From NCBI GenBank assembly GCA_000467715.1, contig AJFK01000184.1, positions 1 to 64,000 on the forward strand: 64,000 bases of DNA. The letters run 5' to 3'. Shown here piece after piece: positions 37,001 to 45,738 of this stretch. Under the pieces are notes generated by a model that worked only from the letters and a program-made list of their open reading frames with translations, ran no database searches and was not told the DNA's origin. The DNA is from Hysterium pulicare CBS 123377 (taxonomy: Eukaryota; Ascomycota; Dothideomycetes; Hysteriales; Hysteriaceae). Position 1 is the stretch's first letter. Every line of letters starts with the position of its first letter. Made by a program: the position numbers and the translations under genes.

Positions 37001-37581
37001 TTGTTCCGTCTTCTAAGCTCCGCAAAGCTATCCGGTTTGCCCAACTTCTTGACGAACCTTTCATGGAGGTTTTCTTTCCGTCTTTGCGCCTCCTCATTAT
37101 CCTCCTCTTCCTGGTTCTCGTCACGACTAGGGGAGCTTGAAAATATGTATTTGGACGTTCTCTCTGATATCTTGGGGCGTTTCGCTGCATTGACACCAGC
37201 AGCTGAGGCTTGTCCTAGAGATCGGCGAGGCTCGACATCTCCATTGGTTCCTCCAGCGTTGTCTTCGCTGGTTGTTCGTCGGAGTTTCTTAGGCACATGA
37301 GAGCTGTCTGTGTCGTCTTCCTCCGCAACAACTCGCTTTGTGCCCGAGGCGCTTCGCTGAGGCACTATTCCAAGCTCATCATCTTGGTGTGCGTCTTTAT
37401 TCAAATGCGGGGATTCGTGGTGTGAGTGGTTGGCAGGTACGGAGGAAGCTGAGGAAGCATTTGGGATAGGTTTAGAGGGCTTGGGCGTCGTAGATGGTTT
37501 TGGGGCGAAGAAGCTCGAGATCGATTGTTGTTTCTTAATTTGAGACGAGCTCGGCTGCGATGAACTTCCACTTGGTGCCAT
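34048..37581 (-). CDS. MSH3: DNA mismatch repair protein Msh3
   Basis: MutS homologue that pairs with Msh2 (MutS-beta) to recognise insertion/deletion loops. Three exons (37581-36708, 36660-34191, 34135-34048) give 1143 aa. The N-terminus carries a PCNA-binding QQSISSFF box (residues about 18-26) and a long charged linker. The mismatch-binding domain opens at [20 protein letters not shown], and Msh3 lacks the Phe-x-Glu of Msh6 as expected. The ATPase domain holds Walker [27 protein letters not shown] and FITHYQSL. The short third exon adds a C-terminal tail ([13 protein letters not shown]) after a GTGAGT donor. Without it the frame would end at VANL. Convergent with MSM1. Confidence 0.95.
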
Positions 37582-37826
37582 TGCAGGAAAAGTGAAGTTG
37601 GAGGATGTGTGGTGGTTGGAGATTTAATTGATAGGGTGGCACGCGTGGAGGCGAGACGACGCGAGCTTTGACATCACGGTGTCACGACATTCTTTGAGCA
37701 AATATATGATCCCATATACAATATGCCTTTCACATTAATTATTGTACCGACACTCTATCAAACAAAGTTCTACTATAGCCTATTCTTCAGTCATCAAGGC
37801 CATGCCATCTCTTCCGATATCATAAC

Positions 37827-38321
37827 TCAATAGTAGCCTATTCTTTTCGGCCGCGGCATGGTATAGTATAAATAGTACTCCGGTCCTACTTGCAGCTCCG
37901 TTGCCATAATCTTTAATTCTTCGGCCAATTCAACCAACTTCCAATACATGGGATTCATTTTGTAAACTCCCCAGAGCACGATTGACATGCGGTCAACAAA
38001 CCGTGCCAAGAGGTATCGATTTTGAGGTTGAGGACCCTTGAATTGCTCATGAATTAATTCATACTCATTGGCAAGATAATGGTGGAAAAGGTCATCACCC
38101 AGCTTGAAAAGGCCGATGTCAGTCTCACATTTACCCTACAGAAATTCGGGTAGATGTACGTATCCAGGGTAGAACTTGAACCAAGTCGTGCACCAATCGC
38201 AACAAGGTCCCCTTCCATGAAACCACCGTGTATGATCAGGCCAACCTAGATTTGTGACGAAACCGATGTCCATAAAGTCATGAAATGGGTGGTTGCAGTT
38301 ACGGTAAGGGCACCACACCAT
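37827..38321 (-). pseudogene. Unknown 164-codon frame interrupted by one in-frame TAG
   Basis: From the ATG at 38321 (good context GGCCATGG) one frame runs to a TAA at 37827 with a single TAG at 38136-38138. The N-terminal part is very rich in Trp, Cys, His and Phe (VWCPYRNCNHPFHDF, CCDWCTTWFKFYPGY). The C-terminal part is helical and ends in PRPKRIGYY. The frame stays open on both sides of the TAG and the composition is protein-like. I could not find a plausible intron over the TAG: GTACAT to CTGTAG would be 24 nt. It may be a recent pseudogene, a missed splice, or chance. No family recognised. Confidence 0.35.
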
Positions 38322-38855
38322 GGCCTGGCGATGTGGGGATATAACGTATGTTTAACTGATACAGAGCAATGATGTAGCATAAGGACATTTCGACAAGGTA
38401 ATCTTTTGTTTAAATACGCTCAACCAACTGAGACCAGTGACTAATTGTCTGTAAATCCAACAACTGGCACAGATGCATTATGCACCAAGACGCCTGAAGA
38501 ACAAACAAAACATTGCGGTGAGGCGCCTCGACAGATAGTCTCACAGTGCTCGCCCCAGAAACGAGGGTGGATGTCAGAATTTAAACTCATGAACCGCAGA
38601 GAGCTCAAGTGCCCTAAAGCAAACATATTTTCGAGCTTTAGTGCGACCAGCAGTTTCCTGGTTGTACCATCCTGGCACAATGGATTGATCAAACTTCAGA
38701 GGAAGCGAGGCTGGATTGATATTCGAGTGATTGCTGAAGGTCAACAGAATGTGTCGCTGGCAATAACACATGTCCAAAGCTCAGAGCATGATGTGACGAG
38801 AAGGAACAGGGATTTGGTATATGATGAGAGCACGTTTGCGCAATCGGCGGTGAGT

Positions 38856-38887
38856 ATAAGACCATAAGACCATAAGACCATAAGGCC
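38856..38887. repeat. Tandem octamer ATAAGACC, four units
   Basis: Three exact ATAAGACC units and a fourth reading ATAAGGCC, in tandem. It is a short microsatellite-like array in intergenic DNA, about 270 bp upstream of CDC6. No function inferred. Confidence 0.8.
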
Positions 38888-39151
38888 TAGGTAGACAGAG
38901 ACACGGTTTGAAGTCTCATGTGAATCGAATAAATCGAGTGACGAAGTCGTGTGGCGGGTGCTTGCATCTCCTGAGCCGAGGTGCCAAGAAACCACTTTAT
39001 CCATATGATTAGCGTGAAATGCGCGTCGCGACTTGCTACGCGACTACTTTCGTGATTTCCACTCCTCAAATGCACCTTCCCCACCAACGTTGCTCCTTCC
39101 ACTCAACTCCCAATTCTCTTTCCCCTTTCCCCTGGGCTTTGCGCTTTCACA

Positions 39152-41170
39152 ATGCCTCCTGCTGTACTCGGAAAGAGAACTCGGAGCGCTGCCGACTCTC
39201 CAGGTAGGTGCATCCCAACTCCTGCCTCCTGTCAACAAACTGACTCGGCGCGTACAGATGCTTCTTCCACCGTGACCACCCGCGCAAAGCGTCGAGGGCA
39301 ATTTGTAATTTTGGACGATGGCGAGAATGAAAATCCATTTGTTACGCCGAAGCACAAAAAAGATGCCCATTATGGCGATGCCATGGAATTGGATGAGCTG
39401 GCTGAAAACATCACACCGTCTGCAAAACGAGGAAGGAAAGCTGGAACGAGACCCGCAAAACACGGCGCTCCCGAACGTCGAGTCGTACTGTCCCCAACCA
39501 AAATCAACGCGCGCACCAAGCCTCTTGATTCAATTTCCGCAATCGAGTCGAAGACTGTCCAAACCGCTACTCCTCAAACTCCTCGACACCGCGACGCCCT
39601 ATCAAAGAAGGTTGCTGTGACTCCGAGGCACCGTCTAATCGTCGCTGGACGACCGTTGACTCCCCGAACTCCTCATACTCCCACAACACCTCGCAATGCC
39701 GCTCCAACTGTCTACAACGAAGCCCGTCAGCTCTTTACTCGAGGGTCTGCGCCGACTGCATTGTTCGGACGAGATAATGAGCGCAATGAGTTGGAAACAT
39801 TCATCTCGACCCGCACGAAATCAAAAAAGTCTGGTTGCATATATGTCTCCGGACCGCCCGGTACTGGGAAAAGCGCCTTCGTGAATGAGGTCTGTCGTAC
39901 ACAAGAGTCTGAAGGTGTTGTCAAAACCGCATATATCAACTGTATGAGCGCAAAAGATGCTGGAGATCTGTATAGAAAACTTCTTGAAGAGTTTGTCGAC
40001 ATTACAGAAATTGCGGAAGGCGACGAGACGAAGACCCTGAAGAAGCTGTTCATGCAGCGCAAATGTTCTTACGTTGTCACACTCGACGAAGTGGACCACC
40101 TACTAGACCTCGACTTGGACCTTTTGTACAACCTCTTCGAATGGTCTCTGCAACGCTCATCTAGTCTTGTCCTACTGGGAATCGCGAACGCTCTGGACTT
40201 CACGGATCGGTTTCTTCCTCGACTGAAAGCCCGCGGCCTCAAGCCTCATCTTCTACCCTTTTTACCATACACGGCGCCCCAAATTGCATCTGTCATCACT
40301 TCAAAACTGAAGTCTCTGGTTTCCTCGAGCGACAGCGCACAACCAGATTACGTCCCGTTCATCCATCCTACAGCCATCCTATTTCTCTCAAAGAAGGTCG
40401 CAGCACAGTCCGGAGACCTGCGCAAGGCTTTGGATATTTGCCGACGGGCGATTGACATCGTTGAAGCCGATACTCGCGATCAACACGCCAGAAAGATGAC
40501 CGAGATCACTCCTTCTCCTACTCCGTCGCCATCCAAAACTCCCCTAGTTGAAAACATGAATCTCTCTTCTCCGCCGAAGTTCCGGTCTCCAGCAAAGCCG
40601 AAGTTCAGTGACGTTCTCGCTACGACTCTGGCTCAAATCACGATTGAAAGTGCGCCTCGAGCTACAATCGCTCACATGGCACGAATCACAGCCGCTGTGT
40701 TTAGTAACGGAAGTGTTCAGCGTCTTCAAAATCTCAATCTTCAGCAAAAGGCTGTCTTGTGCGCTTTGGCAGCTCTGGAAAAAAAGAAACGGAATGCACC
40801 GTCGGAGAGTGTCCTCGCTACGCCATCAAAGAATCATAGCACCGCACCGACTATTAAAGCGCTTTTCGAGGTTTATACGTCTCTGTGCAAGCGAGAGAAT
40901 ATCCTGCACCCGCTTACCAGCACTGAGTTCAGGGACATTGTCGGAAGCTTAGAGACACTCTCACTCATTTCCGCTGTTGAGGGGAAGACCGGGTCCTTGG
41001 TTATTACGGCTGCAACCCCGAGCAAGCGAGGCAGAGGAGGATTTGGAGCTGGAGTCGTTGAGGACCGGAAGATTGCGAGTTCAGTGGGTAGCAAGGAGCT
41101 GGCAGCTGCTCTTGTTGGCCCGGGTTGTGGTATTCTAAAGGGAATTCTGGAGGGTAGCGAGTCGTTCTAA
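39152..41170 (+). CDS. CDC6: DNA replication licensing factor Cdc6/Cdc18
   Basis: AAA+ ATPase that joins ORC at origins and loads the MCM helicase in G1. Two exons (39152-39203, 39258-41170) give 654 aa. The 54-nt intron (GTAGGT, branch AACTGAC, acceptor ACAG) is in frame and stop-free, so an unspliced reading of 672 aa is also open. The N-terminus has an early KR-rich nuclear signal and a dense CDK-site cluster (LSPTK, TPQTPRHR, VTPRHR, LTPRTPHTPTTPR). The AAA+ core has Walker A GPPGTGKSAF, Walker B VVTLDEVD and sensor region GIANALDFTDRFLPRL. A winged-helix domain follows. Length and single-copy motifs favour Cdc6 over Orc1, which would carry a BAH domain. Confidence 0.93.
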   Translation: MPPAVLGKRTRSAADSPGRCIPTPASCQQTDSARTDASSTVTTRAKRRGQFVILDDGENENPFVTPKHKKDAHYGDAMELDELAENITPSAKRGRKAGTRPAKHGAPERRVVLSPTKINARTKPLDSISAIESKTVQTATPQTPRHRDALSKKVAVTPRHRLIVAGRPLTPRTPHTPTTPRNAAPTVYNEARQLFTRGSAPTALFGRDNERNELETFISTRTKSKKSGCIYVSGPPGTGKSAFVNEVCRTQESEGVVKTAYINCMSAKDAGDLYRKLLEEFVDITEIAEGDETKTLKKLFMQRKCSYVVTLDEVDHLLDLDLDLLYNLFEWSLQRSSSLVLLGIANALDFTDRFLPRLKARGLKPHLLPFLPYTAPQIASVITSKLKSLVSSSDSAQPDYVPFIHPTAILFLSKKVAAQSGDLRKALDICRRAIDIVEADTRDQHARKMTEITPSPTPSPSKTPLVENMNLSSPPKFRSPAKPKFSDVLATTLAQITIESAPRATIAHMARITAAVFSNGSVQRLQNLNLQQKAVLCALAALEKKKRNAPSESVLATPSKNHSTAPTIKALFEVYTSLCKRENILHPLTSTEFRDIVGSLETLSLISAVEGKTGSLVITAATPSKRGRGGFGAGVVEDRKIASSVGSKELAAALVGPGCGILKGILEGSESF

Positions 41171-42194
41171 GGTGGAGCAGAGATGCGATTGTACACAACA
41201 ACTGGTTCTATGAGATTACGCAGGGTAGGGTTTCAGTGTGATTGGTTCTTTAGGCATTCTGGCATTCTGGCATTGGCTTGGAGTTGAATAATTACCAGTT
41301 TTGGATCAAAGAAGGCTTTGGTTAAGCGTCTCAGCGATATGCATTCAATTAGCGAGGTGAGGACTTGGGATGATAAGAAGAAACTCAATAACAAAACAAT
41401 TCAAACTTCGAAGTCTCGTCTGAAAATTAGATAATGAGTGTTGCATGCTCGAGCATTGTCGATTCACAATACAGGTGATAGGATACGGAAAAACTTTCCT
41501 CCGAGAGGAGGACTTCACCTTTCACCTTTCAGGGGTTTCACCCGTTCTGCTCTCTATTCAGATTAATACGCTGACTAGCATTACACCCTACGGTCGCAGG
41601 CCTGAATTGTTACTTCAATTCTTTATTCAAAACCCAATGCACTCATGGAAAGCTGCGCCGGAATATCGGCCTCCGTATCTGCACCCTTCGATCGCTCGCA
41701 AGGTGTACCATCAGCAACTATCGCTGGAATTTATGCAAAAGCAGCTATGCTTATGCTCAATGAATCTGCCTCCAGGCCTATAAGTGTAGTATGGTCTGTA
41801 AGAGCCAGGCTACGCATACGTAGTAGCGTCGCTTTCGGAAGCGTCTAGAAACGTTTCTTTCTCTTGCGATTTCCAGGATGGAGATCACAGAGACCATCCA
41901 GTAGCTCTATACCATATCCAGAACAGTATCATCATTTTCATTAAAGCTTACACTGCCTTTTCCTCTTTCCTTCGTCAGACTGGCGTGGTTCACGTGTCGC
42001 TGCTCAATAACCTCTAATCATGGGACCGAATTCACTATGGAGATCTTTCACGGTGAAAAGGTCGGCTAATCAGAGCACCGCGTCATTTCACAGGTTCACT
42101 AGGCATATGTAAACATGTGTTTTTCCCGGACTCCCATTTTGACAAGACCCCACAACACGAACCGCGAACAACCCACCTTTGGTATCTAGACAAC
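41171..42194. other. Intergenic, no gene seen
   Basis: Between CDC6 and the DUF6604 gene. The frame 41445-41783 shows no domain. CATTCTGG is tandemly repeated near 41254-41275. The frame of the next gene is open from 42117, but its likely start is 42195. Confidence 0.4.
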
Positions 42195-44945
42195 ATGGAT
42201 TTCCTCAAAAACAATTTCCTGTTCGATACGTATCGAAAATATAAAGGAGAGACTTCACACTTACGTGAGTGGCTCTTCGACACGGCAAAGAAGGTCAAGC
42301 CGGAGTTGCCAGCGAATATTCTCTCGCAAGGACCATCGAAACACAAAATTACAATCCGAGGTTTTGTGCAACTAGCTGAAATCATTCGAGACTCTGATGG
42401 AGATATTGCGGACAGAGCCAGAGCGCAAGACCTTGTTCGAAATGCCGTTCGACTGAGGAAGGAGACTACCGAATGGTTCCGTGTTCAAGCACGCGACACC
42501 GATTCCCATGCATATTTTACGTCTGTTCTGGAAGAAGTTGGCCGCATTCTGGAACCGATGTCAAAGAACGAGGGAGGCGCTCGGAAGAAGAAACGTCAAC
42601 AAGATGTTCCTGAATTTGAGCTCCCATCCAACGTGTACTTAATTCTGGAAGTACAAGAACCCGACTCGACAGCGTCCAACCCGACGAACTATCGCCAGGG
42701 AAGGAATGACATTCCTTCTCGTGGAAGAGAAAAAGGGCACAGGCCGCCCTCCGCAAAAAGTAACAAGTTCAAGGTGACCGAGGCAGACATTGCCTTGGAG
42801 AGGAATTTTGCATTGCTGTGCTTCTTCTATGACTTAAATGGCATCCGAGAGTTTGTGTCCCAAGTATGGAATGACTACAAAGAACGGAGACTCGATTTGG
42901 CATCGGCCGCTAGTGTCACAAACATTGCTATCGGCATCATCCAACGTAACGTCAATGCCTTCATAGAGGAGTTCGACGATGGCCTTCGGTCGGGCCCTAA
43001 TACCAATAGAACCCTGGCAGACACCGTCAAGCACTTTTGTACTTCCCTGCTTCCAAACACAGACCTCTCTTTGCGCGCACTTCAAGAGGGGACCGATGCG
43101 TTAAGAATCCCCAGGATCTTCTGCATGGAAGCGATCTTACAGTTGGAAAGCCATCGCTCAGGCCGGCCGGACAGAGATTCTTCTATCCTTGCCGCATACT
43201 TGCTCTTGTCCTTTGATAAGCTAAGGATTCCTGGACTCCTTCCACCGCTAATGGATAATTTGACCCTGGCAATGTTATCATTAGATTCGGCCTCATCTCA
43301 ATGGTTGCCTTTCGCCCTCCAGATCATTTTGGACATACCTAAGCAGCTAAAGGAAGAGCGCTTTGAGCCAACTAAAGAGTTCCTAGATGAAGGCGCAAGA
43401 ATTGCCCATTCAATGCTAGAACATCTGAAGTTCGAGGCTGCGTTAAAGAAGAGTGAAGTTACACCAGATTATATGCTCAAAGAGCAGCCAAACTTCTACC
43501 GTCTCTTTAGAAAGGACTTGAATACTATCCGGAGCTGGACTTTAGATGACCATGTCGCGGAGAAAGCTAAAGCTGCTGGCCTAAAACATCCTGAACCGCC
43601 GTTCTTCCTCCTCACTTATCATCCCGTCTTGACGGGAATGATCCTGTACCATTTTTACTCCAAGCTTCAGTCACAGAGCATCAATCATGTTCGGTGGGTT
43701 GTGACAGCAATGTCACACTTGTACAACGCTGCCAAACAGGTGGGCGGACTCCGTGCAGATTGGGCAGATCTCGACTTCGTTATCCAACATCACGGAGCTC
43801 AACAAGTCTTTATTGGGCCTCCCCCAACTGATCCCTCGGAATTCAAACCACGTCTGGACTTAGCCTGGGGCGGCAGTCTACAGAATTACGCCTCAGATCG
43901 GCGCACAAGCAAGTGGAGACGTTCGAACACGGATTCTAAGCGTGGACTAAAGCTACATTCAACATTCTGCGACCTGCTTCGGAAATATCACTACGATCCT
44001 CCGGATCAGAGGTGGATCGCACTTCAAAACATAATGGCTCATCTCACGCAGCTCGGCCAAGGTGTAGAAGAAAACATCCGAGACAACGAGGTGATACTAA
44101 CAGCTTTCAACGATATCAGCAAAGAACTGAAATCACCATCATCGGCGCTAAAATTGTCAAAATCGCAGCGCAAGAGGCAACGTAAAGCGGCCAATATGGC
44201 GCCATCCACCCCTCCAGCTATCAACACACCTGCGCCGAACCAGCCGCCAGACTTTCAGCCGCCCAAGGAGAGCCTAGTCCAGCAACTCGAGACTATGAAA
44301 TCCCTCCTCCGAGAAGACGAGCTCCACCGTAAATTCGACTACCTGGCTCTATACCGGCGAATCCACCGCCTTATCCACCGCCTACGCGCAGAAGTGCTAT
44401 ACGTGGAGGGATCAACCGATCTGACGCTGCTGGATGCGAAGACCGAACCACCATCCGACCACGCCCTCCTAGACACCCTCTTCATCAACCTCCAAAAGAC
44501 CCCAAAAGACCTAGCCCAAATCACCAAAATCGGCGCCATCATGCAAGAAACGCTCACAGAAGAAGGCACCACAGGCCTCGACCAAGCCGAAGCCCGCCTC
44601 GGCCGCTGGGTCGATGCCACAGAGCAGCAAACACCCAACTCCCCAGACCCCGACTTGCAAGCACAACCCGAGCGCCCGGCCCTCGATATCGAGAATCTGG
44701 CCAAGAGCTACGAGAAACATGGCGTTGTGTATCGGCCTCGTAGGTCGAGACGTGTCCTGCGCCAGTATCCTGGGTCGGTGCATTATTTGCATCGGAGGCC
44801 GAGATTGGCTACGCCGCCGCTTATTCAGGCGCTGAGGGGGGTGGAGAGGAGAGTTGCGGGGGAGGATGGGTGGGAGGAGTGTAGTGAGGGTAGTTCTGGG
44901 TCTGGGGAGGAGGTGTGGGAGGATAGTGTTGAGGAGTTGGAGTAG
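42195..44945 (+). CDS. DUF6604-domain protein of unknown function
   Basis: Large intron-less protein. From the ATG at 42195 it is 916 aa; an upstream in-frame ATG at 42117 would add 26. The lower start is preferred because it begins MDFLKNNFLFDTYRKYKGET, where the family normally starts. The N-terminal ~270 residues match the fungal DUF6604 pattern: TYRKYKGETSHLREWLFDTAKK, a basic patch ARKKKRQQ, and the DIALERNFALLCFFYDLN block with EFVSQVWNDYKERRLDLASA. The remainder is helical (many Leu-rich stretches) with a QRKRQRKA basic motif and an acidic C-terminus. No catalytic motif or membrane segment is seen. Role unknown, and the neighbours do not help. Confidence 0.82.
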   Translation: MDFLKNNFLFDTYRKYKGETSHLREWLFDTAKKVKPELPANILSQGPSKHKITIRGFVQLAEIIRDSDGDIADRARAQDLVRNAVRLRKETTEWFRVQARDTDSHAYFTSVLEEVGRILEPMSKNEGGARKKKRQQDVPEFELPSNVYLILEVQEPDSTASNPTNYRQGRNDIPSRGREKGHRPPSAKSNKFKVTEADIALERNFALLCFFYDLNGIREFVSQVWNDYKERRLDLASAASVTNIAIGIIQRNVNAFIEEFDDGLRSGPNTNRTLADTVKHFCTSLLPNTDLSLRALQEGTDALRIPRIFCMEAILQLESHRSGRPDRDSSILAAYLLLSFDKLRIPGLLPPLMDNLTLAMLSLDSASSQWLPFALQIILDIPKQLKEERFEPTKEFLDEGARIAHSMLEHLKFEAALKKSEVTPDYMLKEQPNFYRLFRKDLNTIRSWTLDDHVAEKAKAAGLKHPEPPFFLLTYHPVLTGMILYHFYSKLQSQSINHVRWVVTAMSHLYNAAKQVGGLRADWADLDFVIQHHGAQQVFIGPPPTDPSEFKPRLDLAWGGSLQNYASDRRTSKWRRSNTDSKRGLKLHSTFCDLLRKYHYDPPDQRWIALQNIMAHLTQLGQGVEENIRDNEVILTAFNDISKELKSPSSALKLSKSQRKRQRKAANMAPSTPPAINTPAPNQPPDFQPPKESLVQQLETMKSLLREDELHRKFDYLALYRRIHRLIHRLRAEVLYVEGSTDLTLLDAKTEPPSDHALLDTLFINLQKTPKDLAQITKIGAIMQETLTEEGTTGLDQAEARLGRWVDATEQQTPNSPDPDLQAQPERPALDIENLAKSYEKHGVVYRPRRSRRVLRQYPGSVHYLHRRPRLATPPLIQALRGVERRVAGEDGWEECSEGSSGSGEEVWEDSVEELE

Positions 44946-45738
44946 AGGAGGGTATTGGAGGGGGAGTAGGAAGTATGAGTTAGGTAAGTGGATTGTTGCT
45001 GGGTCTGTGGTGTGGGGGAAAGGAGTATGGTGATTTGGGTTAAGGTTAGGTGATGAGTTTTGCTGATACCTACTTTACTTTAGGGTGAGAAAGGTTTAGG
45101 CAGGCTTAATTAAGCTTATTTCCTAAGCATGCTATACTAGATACTAATAATTAAGCACTGCTGTAATGCTCTCTAGAAGCAATAACATACCCTGTTTTAA
45201 AATACTAAGTTAAAGTGACGCTGCTAACGGTATAGACATAATTTCATCCCATGTAACTTAGCTCGAATAGTATCTGTCCACAGCGCACAAGTGATCCCGC
45301 AATATAAGACTAAGAAGGTCTAACTAAATATACTTAAAACCTAAAATTCTTTTCTCTCTATTCTATATCTAGGTTTAAAAAAAAAAGGCTTTAGGTTTCT
45401 CTGCTTAAAGTATCAAGCAAACCTTAACTACGCAAACTAATCTGGACTTTATGTATTTCTAGATATCTTGAATCTATTATAAGGCAAGTAGAAAGTAATA
45501 TATAAATAAAAAAACTTTAGGAATTCTAACTACATTCTACATACACCACCCTCAACCCACCAACGCCACATAAAACCACAAATCACCGCACTCACAATGC
45601 ACAATGCACCCACACCAAATGCAACAAACAACAGCAAAACAGATCTTCTACCTGCTCAAATCTAGAAATATAAATGCACAGATATCTTGGTCTAGAAAGT
45701 AGTATACATTACAACAGCCCAGCCAACAGCTTTGAATT
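44946..45738. other. AT-rich, TpA-rich spacer, probable decayed repeat
   Basis: Between the DUF6604 gene and SERCA (convergent). Positions about 45060-45560 are strikingly AT-rich with TpA-dense runs (ACTAGATACTAATAATTAAG) and no long frame. This is what RIP-mutated relic repeats look like in Pezizomycotina. No terminal repeats or coding remains are recognisable, so no family is named. Confidence 0.45.

Larger units (their letters stand above)
37582..39151. other. Intergenic MSH3 / CDC6 with an interrupted frame
   Basis: Divergent region of 1.57 kb. It holds the interrupted frame at 37827-38321, an 8-bp tandem repeat at 38856-38887 and otherwise no supported gene. The last 100 bp before CDC6 are pyrimidine-rich. 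Confidence 0.45.

Noticed and set aside
38445-38867. 140-codon plus-strand frame upstream of CDC6
   Set aside because: No family recognised. It runs into the octamer microsatellite, so judged chance.
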